Source: Streptomyces brasiliensis (lineage in GTDB: Bacteria > Actinomycetota > Actinomycetes > Streptomycetales > Streptomycetaceae). Taken from it: DNA of 36,096 nucleotides. Location: NCBI RefSeq assembly GCF_014647875.1, contig NZ_BMQA01000062.1:1-36096 (forward strand). The letters run 5' to 3'. The notes below the pieces were generated by a model. That model did not search any database, was not told the DNA's origin, and saw only the letters and a list, made by a program, of their open reading frames with translations. Of the stretch, positions 16,039 to 24,381 are shown in pieces; positions within the stretch are counted from its first letter, which is position 1, and each line of letters begins with the position of its first letter. The translations under genes were made by a program, and so were the position numbers.

Positions 16039-17262
16039 CTAGACGGCCAGTGCCGGCGTTTCGAGTGACTTCGTGAACATCAGCCGGGACCGGACGAGGT
16101 CCTCGTCATGCGCGAGAAGCTGGACGCGCGCCCACGCCGCCTGACCCTCCGGGGTGCGGGTCGAACCGAAGACGAGCTTCTTGTTCGCCGACGCCGTCGG
16201 CGAGACGAGTTCCTTGAAGATGCGGCGCCGTTCGTAGGCGTAGCGGTCGAGCACCCAGTCGTTCTGCTGCCCGTGGATGACTGCCGACAAGGAGTCGATC
16301 AGCACGTAGGAGTCGAAGAGTCCGCCGGTCAGTCCCAGGCCGCCGCTGGGGTTGGTGGCGTGCGCGGCGTCCCCGACGAGGAGCACGCGGTTCAGGCGGA
16401 ACGCGGGCGCGCACCGCTGGTGCATCTTGTACGGGTTGTAGGCACGCAACTCGCGCCGGTCCTCGTGCGGCAGCACTGCGCTGAAGAACCCCTGCATCCG
16501 CTGCTCGACACTCTCGGGCGTTTCGGCCACCGGGTCGCTGTACGTGTAGCGCCACAGGCCGCTGTCGCCCGAGTTGTCGATCTTCACGATGATCGCGCCG
16601 AACTCCTCGTCGACGACGAACGTCGTCTGGTCGTACCCCTCCTCCTCGAAGGGGTAGTAGACGTCGGTCGCGACGAAGCGCTCAGGCCAGGTGAACCCGT
16701 CGAACGACATGCCCAGCAGAGTGCGGACGGCGCTGCCGGCTCCGTCGGCACCGACGACCCACTGGGCCTCGTGCCGTTCGGGAGACCCGTCAGCGCAGAC
16801 AGCGCTGACGACCGCACGGTCGTCGTACTGCTGCAGGCCGATGACCTTGCGGCCCCAGCGCACGTCGACCGGAAGCGACTCCTGCTCGATGATCCCCAGG
16901 ACGACATCGACCAGCCGGTCCTGCGGAAGGTGCAGGTTGTACGGGTGGGTGACCTCGCCCTCGAGGATGGAGAGTCCGTACCGAACCCGCTCACCGGTCT
17001 GCCAGTTCAGGAAGCAGTAGCCCTGCTTCTTGAAGCCGGCCTCGACCGCCGGTCCGAGGACGCCGAGCCGGTCGAGCCCGTCGAGCGTCGCCCAGTGGTA
17101 GACCACCGCGCGCGGGGCACGGACGACATCGTCGTTCCGCTCCAGAACCGTGACCGGGATTCCCTGTCGGGCGATGCCGAGCGCGTTCAGGATCCCGACT
17201 GGGCCGGCCCCCACGATGACAACGGGCTTGATCTCGTTACTGCTGGTCGTGTCAGTCGTCAC
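16039..17262 (-). CDS. Class A FAD-dependent aromatic monooxygenase
   Basis: 407 residues from a GTG at 17262 with AGGAG close upstream. All three class A motifs are present: IVGAGPVGILNALGIA (GxGxxG near 18-23), VVGADGAGSAVR (170-180) and VLLVGDAAHATNPSGGLG (293-310). The C-terminal thioredoxin-like extension of MhpA-type hydroxylases is missing. Enzymes of this class make 2,5-dihydroxypyridine from 6-hydroxynicotinate (NicC), 6-hydroxy-3-succinoylpyridine (HspB) or 5-hydroxypicolinate (HpaM), so it is the natural step before NicX. The sequence resembles the MhpA-like branch, so the actual substrate is open. Confidence 0.92.
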   Translation of the reverse strand: MTTDTTSSNEIKPVVIVGAGPVGILNALGIARQGIPVTVLERNDDVVRAPRAVVYHWATLDGLDRLGVLGPAVEAGFKKQGYCFLNWQTGERVRYGLSILEGEVTHPYNLHLPQDRLVDVVLGIIEQESLPVDVRWGRKVIGLQQYDDRAVVSAVCADGSPERHEAQWVVGADGAGSAVRTLLGMSFDGFTWPERFVATDVYYPFEEEGYDQTTFVVDEEFGAIIVKIDNSGDSGLWRYTYSDPVAETPESVEQRMQGFFSAVLPHEDRRELRAYNPYKMHQRCAPAFRLNRVLLVGDAAHATNPSGGLGLTGGLFDSYVLIDSLSAVIHGQQNDWVLDRYAYERRRIFKELVSPTASANKKLVFGSTRTPEGQAAWARVQLLAHDEDLVRSRLMFTKSLETPALAV

Positions 17263-17327
17263 GACGCACTCCTGCCTTCTCGCGTGTGATGTGTGGGTCG
17301 CGCGACCCATGGCCTCCAGGGACGACC

Positions 17328-18299
17328 TCAGGCGTCGATGACCAGATCCGTACCGATCCCGCGGGAGCAACAGATCATCATCGTTTCGTTGGCGGCCTTC
17401 TCGTCCTCGGAGAGGATGGAGTCACGGTGCTCGACCGATCCTGCGAGGATCGCGGTCTCGCACGTCCCGCATGTGCCCTCGCGGCAGGAGGAGACCACCG
17501 GGATTCCGTGCTCCTCCATCACGTCCAGGATGGACTTGTCGGCCGGCACCTCCAGGTCGATGCCCGAACGGTCCAAGGTGACCTTGAACGCCTGCCGGTC
17601 CGCCACGAGCGCCTCGGCGTCGATCGGCGCGAAGCGCTCGACGTGCAGGATCCCTCGGGCCTGCTCGTCCAGATGCGCCGCGATGGCGTCGAGGAGCCCG
17701 TGCGGCCCACAGGCGTAGATCAGTTCGTCCTCGGCGATGCCGGCCAGTGCCGTACCCAGGTCCGGCATGCCGAAGATGTCATCGGGGCGCACCTCGACGT
17801 GGTCGGGGAAGCGCGCCTTGAGGTCGTTGGCCCATGCCATCGAGGCCGCGCTGCGCCCGAAGTAGGCCAGAGTCCACGGGACGTCCGCGTGCTCAGCGCT
17901 CTCGATCATCTGGAGCAGCGGAGTGATTCCGATGCCGCCGGCGATGAAGCGGTAGGACTTCGCCGGGAGAAAGGCGAAGTTGTTGCGAGGGCCGTCGCAG
18001 ACCAGCACGTCGCCGGCACGCAGCCCGCCGTGGATGTATTCCGAGCCGCCGCGGCCGTTGGGCTCGCGCAACACGGCGACGCGGTAGTGGCTGCCATCGC
18101 CGGAATCAGAGGTCAGCGAGTACTGGCGGACCAAGCCGTTGGGAAGCCGGAGGTCGATGTGCGCGCCCGGCTCCCACGCGCGCAACGGGGCGCCGCTCGG
18201 GTCCACGAGGACCAGCTCGGCCACGCCATCAGCGACCATGCGGATCGAGTCGACCTTGAGCTCGAACGGCGTCGCGTTCCGGTCGTCGGCCTGGGACAT
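17328..18299 (-). CDS. Phthalate-dioxygenase-reductase-type flavin/2Fe-2S oxidoreductase
   Basis: 323 residues in three parts. The flavin domain has RQYSLTSD (58-65), the NAD domain has GGIGITPLLQ (121-130) and YACGPHG (195-201), and the C-terminal plant-type ferredoxin domain has Cys272, Cys277, Cys280 and Cys310 in SCREGTCGTC and MMICCSR. It passes electrons from NADH through flavin and 2Fe-2S to an oxygenase. AAGGGAG precedes the ATG at 18299. As first gene of the operon and the only electron-transfer protein, it should serve the P450, since no Rieske oxygenase alpha subunit is encoded here. VanB-type proteins are the closest analogues. Confidence 0.93.
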   Translation of the reverse strand: MSQADDRNATPFELKVDSIRMVADGVAELVLVDPSGAPLRAWEPGAHIDLRLPNGLVRQYSLTSDSGDGSHYRVAVLREPNGRGGSEYIHGGLRAGDVLVCDGPRNNFAFLPAKSYRFIAGGIGITPLLQMIESAEHADVPWTLAYFGRSAASMAWANDLKARFPDHVEVRPDDIFGMPDLGTALAGIAEDELIYACGPHGLLDAIAAHLDEQARGILHVERFAPIDAEALVADRQAFKVTLDRSGIDLEVPADKSILDVMEEHGIPVVSSCREGTCGTCETAILAGSVEHRDSILSEDEKAANETMMICCSRGIGTDLVIDA

Positions 18300-18443
18300 G
18301 ACTGCTCCCTTGCAGTGAACGATTTTCGGTGACACAACTGCGGGGCAGCGCATCGATGTCCCGAACGTAAGCGAGCTGAGAGCGGATGCGGCCTGACTCA
18401 CATCGATCCGTATGAAGCCATAGCGTTCCCGTATAGTCGGTCC
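18300..18443. promoter_or_regulatory. Divergent control region with candidate LysR operator
   Basis: This 144-base gap separates the catabolic operon from its LysR regulator. It contains TATG-AAGC-CATA at 18411-18422, an interrupted dyad of the kind LysR proteins bind, and the related CCGTATAG half-site at 18429-18436. TATAGT at 18432-18437 is a good -10 hexamer only six bases before the LysR ATG, and no ribosome-binding site precedes that ATG, so the regulator mRNA is probably leaderless and autorepressed through the overlapping dyad. The operon promoter must lie between about 18305 and 18410. Confidence 0.55.
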
Positions 18444-19370
18444 ATGGAACTTCGGCAGATGCGATACTTCGTCGAGATCGTGCGCCATGGATCGCTTTCC
18501 GCTGCCGCCAAGGCGCTCCACATGAGCCAGCCGCCCCTGAGCACGACACTCGCCGCTCTCGAGAGCGAACTCGGCGTGAAGCTCCTCGAGCGAACCGGCC
18601 GCGGCGTGATCCCGACCGAAGCGGGACAACTACTCATGGAGCGCGGCGAGCAGATCGTGCGCGAGTCCGACCAGCTCGCCGCCGAACTCAAGCGGCACGG
18701 GATGGGCGTCCTCGGCTCACTCCGCCTGGTGGCCTACATGCCCTACGTCCAGACCGTGTTGCCCCGAGTGCTGGCCGCCTATCGCCGCGTCGCACCCTCC
18801 GTCGACATTCAGATCCTCGACCTCCGCCCCGAAGAGGCCCTCGCGGGTTTGGAACACGGCACCGTCGACGTCGCCTTGATGACCACGAGCAACCACGACC
18901 TGAGCGCTCAACTCAATCGCAGCTCAGTGAACATGCATCGCTTGGGCGAGGTCGAACTGGTCGCGGTCCTGCCTCCGCGCGGCACCTGGCCGAAAGTGCT
19001 GTCGTGGTCCGCCCTGGCGCATCACCCGATCTTCGCCCCGCCGGCCACCTCGCGCTTCCCCGGACTTGGCAACCTCGTGCTCTCCGAGCTCGCCCAGCAT
19101 TCCGACCGTCGACCCGACATCCGAACCGTCAATCAGCACCAAGCCGTACTGGCCCAGGTCTCCGCAGGGATCGGCGTCGCCGTCAGCGTCCATGAAGCCA
19201 CCGGAACCAATGTGGGATGCCCTGTTGAGATTCGCCCTCTGTCGCAGGGCCAGCGCACCCTGACGCTGGAACTCGTCTGGCCCAAACAACGCGAACTCCC
19301 CGAGGCAGTCACGCGGTTCCTCACCCTTGCGCGAGAGGAATTGGCTCCCCGTGCAAGGGGGCGCAGCTGA
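18444..19370 (+). CDS. LysR-family transcriptional regulator
   Basis: 308 residues. The N-terminal winged helix-turn-helix is clear (MELRQMRYFVEIVRHGSLSA, then AAKALHMSQPPLSTTLAALE and LGVKLLERTGRGVIPTEAG), followed by a two-lobed ligand-binding region starting GSLRLVAYMPYVQTVLPRVL. It is divergent to the 11-gene catabolic operon and is the expected pathway-specific regulator, responding to the substrate or an intermediate. The start at 18444 coincides with a predicted leaderless transcript. A helix-turn-helix activator of this class usually binds a promoter-distal dyad; one candidate lies 22-33 bases upstream of its start. Confidence 0.94.
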   Translation: MELRQMRYFVEIVRHGSLSAAAKALHMSQPPLSTTLAALESELGVKLLERTGRGVIPTEAGQLLMERGEQIVRESDQLAAELKRHGMGVLGSLRLVAYMPYVQTVLPRVLAAYRRVAPSVDIQILDLRPEEALAGLEHGTVDVALMTTSNHDLSAQLNRSSVNMHRLGEVELVAVLPPRGTWPKVLSWSALAHHPIFAPPATSRFPGLGNLVLSELAQHSDRRPDIRTVNQHQAVLAQVSAGIGVAVSVHEATGTNVGCPVEIRPLSQGQRTLTLELVWPKQRELPEAVTRFLTLAREELAPRARGRS

Positions 19371-20101
19371 TCTCCCTCGTCCTGAGAGGGCGTTACTGAG
19401 AAGCCATCCGCAAACCGTATGTGATGTGCGAGTTTCCGCTGGATGCTGATCGGAAAATCGAGGTTCGGGAGGGCAGGCGGCGGTCAGCAACGGCTTCCAG
19501 CTGCAGTGGGTGCTCAGACGCGGGCAACTCGATCTGGTAGCGGCGATCCGCGCGCACGCTGATCGGCTGGCCCGCGCGATCACAGCCGACAGCCGAGGCC
19601 TCGACTGGTGTGATGCGCCGGCGTCGCGGACCAGGACTCCGCGCTGCCGTTCTTGCGTCCTCCCGGCGCGTGCGGTTTCCCGGCGCGGTCGGGACGGGAC
19701 GTGTTGTCAGCCGTGGTCGGACGCCACGGCCGCTGTGGCGTAGGGCGTCAGGGGGACCGGCCCCAGCAGGCCGTACTGCTGCCGGCTGCGGCTGCCGAAG
19801 GTGGAGGGTCGGGTCACCCTCAGCCGGTTGTTGAGGGTGGTGCTGACCTCGGACTTGAAGGCGTGGTTGGCCCAGCTGTGCTCTTCGCGCGCCACCTGTG
19901 GGACGTGGTGAGGTCGCAGACCCGCCAGGACGAGTCGTCGAACCCGGGGCCGGCCTCGGGGTTTTCCGGGGCGTACCGCCAGCCGGTGAAGGGCCGGCAG
20001 CATGACCGGGAGCGGTCCGGCGAGCTGACAGTGCGCCCAGGAGGCTTCCCGAGTCGGTCGGGCGGACGTCGATCGGTCGCCCGTTCGGAAGTAATCCCGG
20101 C
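19371..20101. other. Gap with decayed sequence
   Basis: About 730 bases between the convergent LysR and terpene synthase genes with no intact gene. The only recognisable piece is a possible jelly-roll fragment at 19892-19990. A minus-strand stretch ending at 19393 reads RYQIELPASEHPLQLEAVAD but has no supported start and I do not recognise it. Confidence 0.5.
19892..19990 (-). pseudogene. Possible GH35 beta-galactosidase jelly-roll fragment
   Basis: A 33-codon minus-strand stretch reads FTGWRYAPENPEAGPGFDDS then SWRVCDLTTSHRW. The pattern W-(x)-N-P-E-A-(x)-P-G-F-D-D-S-S-W-R is characteristic of the beta-galactosidase jelly-roll domain of GH35 enzymes. No continuation is seen on either side, so at best it is a tiny relic. 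Confidence 0.35.
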
Positions 20102-21157
20102 TCACAACCGCAGCCCTGCCGTTGTTGGGGTAACGGGGGCCTCGGCGTACCGTGCCGATTCCTGACTGTATTCGAGAAATCCACGAGCCCACGCGCGGAT
20201 CCCGTCCACGTACCGGTCAACTGCGGCCTGTTCCTGCACCGTCAGCTTCATGGCGAGGGCGGTGGTCTGCAGACTGACTACTGCGGCAGGCAGTTCGGTG
20301 ATTCGCAGGGAGAGCCGGCGGTGCACCTCGTTGACAGCGTCCTGCAGCGTCAAGTGGTGATGGTGCTGCAGTATCAGGACGAGGTTGGTGGTTTCGCCGG
20401 TGCGTAGTTCTTTGCCGAGGGAGTACAGATCGTTGGTCCAGCAGATGATGTCGGCGGCGGTATCCCGCAGCTGTCGGCAGGCGGGCGAGGACCACACCGG
20501 CTCGGTGAGTTCCGCATCCTGTGCGTATTCGGTGAGGTCGAAGCACCAGCCGACCGCTCCGGAGACCCGGCGCCAGGCGACGTAGGCATGAGGCGTGGGT
20601 ACGCTGCGTTCCACCCGGCGCCGGATCATGTCCCGGTTGGTGTCTATCCATTCCGCCAGATGCTGGCGGAAGCGGTCGCTCCACGCGGGGCTCATGTGAT
20701 CGGCCAACCGGGGCACGACCTCTGCCAGGACGCGTACGGTCCCCGGCGCCTTTTCGGGCACAACATCCTGTGTGCAGGTGACGATGCGCGTCATGGCTTG
20801 CAGCTCTGTGTCGACCGCGTCGGAATCGTCCCCGCGGGCGTCGCTGCGGTCATCGACGGCGAACATCCACAGGGCCAAGCGAGACAGCTCTGCCAGCCGC
20901 TCCGGGGGTGCCCATGGCCAGACCCGTCCGGCGAAGGCAATATGGCGCTCCCTGTGGGCCTGCTCAACTGCTTCCGCAGACAGCAGCCCCACTTCCTGCG
21001 CCCACGCCGTGACGTGCGGCTCTACGTGGGCAACGCCGGGGTTGAGCAGCGAGAGGTCCCGGGTTTTGCACTGCAGGGGGGCAAACCGTTGCCCGCCGTC
21101 CCCTGGGATGGACCACCCTGCGATCTCGGTGCCTGCGTTTGCAGGCGCTCGTCTCAC
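20102..21157 (-). CDS. Class I terpene synthase (sesquiterpene type)
   Basis: 351 residues, the usual size of bacterial sesquiterpene cyclases. The aspartate-rich Mg-binding motif is DDRSD at 102-106 (LWMFAVDDRSDA). The second metal motif NDLYSLGKE at 242-250 is a perfect NSE triad, and Arg-Tyr (SARYAEA) near the C-terminus is the expected RY pair. The GTG at 21157 follows GGGGAG. It would ionise farnesyl diphosphate and cyclise it. No P450, prenyl diphosphate synthase or methyltransferase adjoins it, so a hydrocarbon or terpene alcohol is the expected product. It is flanked by decayed sequence and an IS remnant. Confidence 0.92.
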   Translation of the reverse strand: MRRAPANAGTEIAGWSIPGDGGQRFAPLQCKTRDLSLLNPGVAHVEPHVTAWAQEVGLLSAEAVEQAHRERHIAFAGRVWPWAPPERLAELSRLALWMFAVDDRSDARGDDSDAVDTELQAMTRIVTCTQDVVPEKAPGTVRVLAEVVPRLADHMSPAWSDRFRQHLAEWIDTNRDMIRRRVERSVPTPHAYVAWRRVSGAVGWCFDLTEYAQDAELTEPVWSSPACRQLRDTAADIICWTNDLYSLGKELRTGETTNLVLILQHHHHLTLQDAVNEVHRRLSLRITELPAAVVSLQTTALAMKLTVQEQAAVDRYVDGIRAWARGFLEYSQESARYAEAPVTPTTAGLRL

Positions 21158-21263
21158 GAGAACTCCCCTCCAGCCCGCTACAGCACGGGTAAGGACCGCA
21201 CCTTGTCATCTTTCCCTGCGGACCGGCTTTTACCCGCCCCGCCGGGACACGGCGCCCTCGCTT

Positions 21264-21644
21264 GTGCTGCTGCGACTGACCTACCTCGGCGTGAGCAATG
21301 CGCTCGCGCTGCTACGCCTGCTGCCGATGCGCGAACGGGACAAGGACATCGAAATCCTGGCGCTGCTGCACCGACTCCCGATGGACGTGCTGCGCCGGCT
21401 GCGGATGCTGGTGCGCCTCGAGACGGTGCTGCGCCGGCATCGTGACCTGGTCGCCCGGCGGCATGCCGTGCGGTCCCGGCCCAAGCGCCCGGGCTCCAGT
21501 ACGTGGGCCGACTTCCTGCGCTTCCAGGCTGACGCCCTGCTGGCCTGCGACTTCTTCGAGGCGGTCACCCTGACCGGTGCCAGGCTGCACGTGCTCGCCG
21601 TCATCGAACACCACACGGCAGGTCGAGATCGGACCAGGGCATGA
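21264..21644 (+). pseudogene. Integrase-core transposase remnant with internal deletions
   Basis: From a GTG at 21264 the frame reads VLLRLTYLGVSNALALLRLL, then PMRERDKDIEILALLHRLPM, then DVLRRLRMLVRLETVLRRHR and ARRHAVRSRPKRPGSSTWAD, then ALLACDFFEAVTLTGARLHV. In intact relatives, as I recall them, about 30 residues lie between EILAL and LHRLP and about 45 between PKRPG and STWADF. Both pieces are deleted in frame, and the rest of the rve catalytic domain is lost after VIEH. Only the first catalytic Asp (ACDFF) remains. A dead IS3/IS481-like element. Confidence 0.78.
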
Positions 21645-21861
21645 CGTGAGGATGGAAGTGAGCCATCGTCCCAGCCGGCGGTCTCTGCTTCGGCCAACTC
21701 CGGCGATGTTACGACGAAGTCAACGTACGGCAGGGCGAGTTCGAGCTCCACTCCCGGACCGGAAGTCCGCCATGCGGGCGCTCAGATCGTCCTCGAACAG
21801 CATGCGGGCACGTTATCCCGCGGCCGCTTGCCGTAACGCCCCAACCCAGGAGCGGACGTGA
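21645..21861. other. Gap between IS remnant and metallophosphoesterase
   Basis: About 217 bases with no supportable gene. A minus-strand reading has protein-like runs (MLFEDDLSARMADF, then VELELALPYVDFVVTSPELA) that need a frame change between them, so it may be the decayed start of a small gene. I do not recognise the family. Confidence 0.35.
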
Positions 21862-23217
21862 TTACGCCGTCCGCTCCTCGACCGTCCGCCCCGCCGCACG
21901 CAATACCAGGAGTGTGATCTCGCTGGGCGCGAAGATCCGGAACGGCGGCCCCCAGAAACCCGTGCCGCGGCTGGTGTAGAGCTGAGTGCGTCGCCCGTGC
22001 CGGGACAGGCCGGCCACCACCGGCTGGTCGATGCGTACCAGGTGGTGGAACGGCCACATCTGCCCGCCGTGGGTGTGTCCTGAGATCTGCAGGTCGACTC
22101 CGGCCGTGGCCGCCTGCCCCACGAATTTCGGCTGGTGGGCCAGCAATACCACCGGCAGATCCTGGCTCACGCCCTCCAGCGCGCCCTCGAGGTGGGCGCG
22201 GTGGCCGGGCAGCCCGGAGTGCTCGGCGGTCACGTCGTCCACACCGGCCACCACCAGCAGGTCACCGCCGCGTTCGACAACCAGGTGGCGGTTGCGCAGG
22301 GCGTGCCAGCCGAGCTCTGTCATCCGGTCGACCCAGCCCTGTGCCTGGCTGTAGTACTCATGATTGCCGGTCACATATACGCGGCCGAGCGGCGCGTGGA
22401 GAGAGCCGAGCGGCTCGGCCTGCGCCCGCCGCCGGTCGGCGGTGCCGTCGGCGATGTCACCGGCGTGGCAGATCAGGTGCGGATTCAGGGAGTTGACGGC
22501 CGAGCACACCTTCGCCGACCAACGGGCCCGGTCCAACGGGCCATAGTGGGTGTCGGTGATGACCGCGACCCGGGTGCCGTCAAGGCCGGTACCCAGCCGT
22601 TCGAGCTCGACGTCGACACGGCGGACGCGGGGTACGCGTCGTGCCTCCCACAAGCCCCAGCTCAGGAGCAGCGCCGACACCGCGAGGACGGTGTACGTGA
22701 CGATCCTCGCGCGCTGGACCCCGTCGCCGACGCCGCCGAGTACCAGGGCGACGCGCAGGAGGATCCCGACCAGCACCGACCAGGTGAACACCACCCACAC
22801 GATGCCGAGCAGCGTGTCCCCGACGATTGCCGCCGCATCCTCCTGCCGGGGTCCGTGCCCGCGCATCATCGCGTATGGCATGCCCGCCAGCCCGAGTAGC
22901 GCGAGGACACTGCCACCAGCCTTCACCCAGGCCGGCCAGTCCTGCCCACCGAAGACCAGCACCCACCACGGCACCAGCCACAGGATCACGGGTGCCGCCA
23001 GCGGAAACACGCGCCGGACGAGCCGCAATCCACCGGCGCGCGGCCCCGCCTTCACCTCCGTGGCGGGCTCGTCCGCCTCGGTGCCCGCCACCGGCGCAGG
23101 CCCGCGCCCCTCGGCCCTCGCCTCGTTCGCAGGTTCGTCCGCGGCATCCGCGGGCGCCACCACCTGCCGGCGCGGCCGATCCGATCCGGCCTGCCGCGTG
23201 TCTTCGGTATCGGTCAC
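21862..23217 (-). CDS. Membrane-anchored calcineurin-like metallophosphoesterase
   Basis: 451 residues. A charged, probably disordered N-terminus (1-65) leads to about four hydrophobic segments (roughly 70-90, 98-118, 135-160, 172-190), then a metallophosphoesterase domain with every motif: TDTHYG (221-226), HAGD (251-254), GNHE (284-287), LLAHQPK and GHTHGGQ. It belongs to the YkuE/YaeI-like group that cleaves phosphodiesters or lipid-linked phosphates at the membrane. GTG start at 23217 with GGAAGGG just upstream. Monocistronic, with IS remnants on both sides; substrate unknown. Confidence 0.93.
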   Translation of the reverse strand: MTDTEDTRQAGSDRPRRQVVAPADAADEPANEARAEGRGPAPVAGTEADEPATEVKAGPRAGGLRLVRRVFPLAAPVILWLVPWWVLVFGGQDWPAWVKAGGSVLALLGLAGMPYAMMRGHGPRQEDAAAIVGDTLLGIVWVVFTWSVLVGILLRVALVLGGVGDGVQRARIVTYTVLAVSALLLSWGLWEARRVPRVRRVDVELERLGTGLDGTRVAVITDTHYGPLDRARWSAKVCSAVNSLNPHLICHAGDIADGTADRRRAQAEPLGSLHAPLGRVYVTGNHEYYSQAQGWVDRMTELGWHALRNRHLVVERGGDLLVVAGVDDVTAEHSGLPGHRAHLEGALEGVSQDLPVVLLAHQPKFVGQAATAGVDLQISGHTHGGQMWPFHHLVRIDQPVVAGLSRHGRRTQLYTSRGTGFWGPPFRIFAPSEITLLVLRAAGRTVEERTA

Positions 23218-23468
23218 GGTGCCCTTCCGTCGCTCATAACTGCCCCTGTCTCACGCTGCACACGGTGTGTTCGCCGCCCGTGGGCCTCCGGCCCCGGCCG
23301 GTCGTCGCGACACCCGTCGGCACGTCGCCCCCGGACGGTGAACCTGCCGAGGCGCCCGTGCCGATGCCACCGTAGTGCGCGCCGTGCCGCCCGGTTCCCG
23401 GTGGCCCTTGGACACGGCAGCGTAGGCGGTCCTCAGGGTAGGGGCTCGGAAGCTCGTCGCTGCAGGTC

Positions 23469-23741
23469 AAACTGCGTAGCGGTACTCGTTGATGAGGCCG
23501 CCGAGGATGCGGGTGCGCAGGAGTCGGCGGTTTTCGGGCTTGTGTACGGCCGTGGGTTGCTGGTCGGCGCCGGGGGGGGGAGTTGGTTGCGGGCCCGGTG
23601 GGGGCGGTGTTCGTTGTGGTGCCGCTCGTAGGCGGCCAGGACGTGCCGGGCGTGGGCCTCGTTCATGATGAGGCCATGGTCGAGGGCCTCGCGAAGGGTG
23701 GCGTCGATCACGTGCTCGCAGTGGGCGTTCATCCGAGGCAC
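23469..23741 (-). pseudogene. Transposase C-terminal fragment, frameshifted at a G-run
   Basis: The minus strand reads MPRMNAHCEHVIDATLREAL, then DHGLIMNEAHARHVLAAYER and HHNEHRPHRARNQLPP, the end of an integrase-core transposase with its last catalytic Glu replaced (HCEHVI, normally HCERVI). At a run of nine G bases near 23572-23580 the frame changes and continues as ENRRLLRTRILGGLINEYRY before the stop. It represents the 3' end of an IS3/IS481-like element, possibly a relative of the pieces at 21264 and 24570. Confidence 0.78.
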
Positions 23742-23792
23742 TTGCTGGGCACTCTTGAGGATCTCGATCTCCCCGGCCTCGAAGACGGTCGC

Positions 23793-23948
23793 TCAGAAGG
23801 CGTAACAGATGCAGGCACCCTCGGAGGCGCGGGCGATCCGGTCCGAGCCCCAGCAGTGGAGCATCGGCCCAACGCGGTACAGGGCGGCGCCACCGGCCAG
23901 CAGGACGAGGACGGCGAGCACGGCGGTCACGGTCCGCATGGCCGTCAT
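23793..23948 (-). CDS. Small membrane protein with Cys-rich tail
   Basis: 51 residues from the ATG at 23948: MTAMRTVTAVLAVLVLLAGG forms one hydrophobic helix, followed by a short tail with CWGSDRIARASEGACICYAF. Three cysteines and a basic-then-hydrophobic start suggest an exported or membrane-anchored microprotein. I do not recognise the family, and the ribosome-binding site is weak. It directly follows the broken end of a LysR gene, so it may be the truncated 3' part of a longer gene. Confidence 0.4.
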   Translation of the reverse strand: MTAMRTVTAVLAVLVLLAGGAALYRVGPMLHCWGSDRIARASEGACICYAF

Positions 23949-23996
23949 CCGCGGTACGAGCCACCAAGCCCCGGCGACCGCGAGCGTCCCCAAGGC

Positions 23997-24381
23997 GTCG
24001 ACGGGCCCAGGGATGCCCCGGCCTGACGACCACGGCGAGCCTGTCGTGGCCGACGACCCGGCCGTGGAGCCCGGCAGGCCGCTGCAGGCCCTCGGTGAAT
24101 CCGATGTCCGCGGTGCCCTCGGTGACGTGGGTGATGACCGTGGCGGTGTTGATCGCGGTCAGTATGATCTCCGGGGCCGCGCTGCCCGGTCGTTCTTGCG
24201 CGCGGAAGGACGACAGCCAACCCGGCAGGAGCTGCTCGGCGATGGTCAAGCTGGCGCTGACCCGCAGCCGGTCACGCCGGTCGGCCCGCAGAGCTGCGAT
24301 GCCGGCGTCCACCTCGGCCCCGACATCCAGCAGCCTGGCAGCCCACTCCGCGATCACGACGCCTTCGGCGGTCAGTCGACA
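23997..24381 (-). pseudogene. LysR-family regulator, effector-domain fragment
   Basis: The frame gives LTAEGVVIAEWAARLLDVGA, then DRLRVSASLTIAEQLLPGWL, ADIGFTEGLQRPAGLHGRVV and GHDRLAVVVRPGHPWARR: the linker helix and first lobe of a LysR effector domain. The DNA-binding domain upstream of LTAEG and the second half after HPWARR are missing. Both edges abut unrelated sequence, so it is a remnant cut at each end. Confidence 0.8.

Noticed and set aside
17328..18299. Reductase of a Rieske ring-hydroxylating dioxygenase
   Set aside because: No alpha subunit with a Rieske motif is encoded in the operon; the only candidate oxygenase partner is the P450.
21645..21790. A small minus-strand gene starting MLFEDDLSARMADF
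   Set aside because: It needs a frame change after about 15 codons to continue as a protein-like reading and has no recognisable family.
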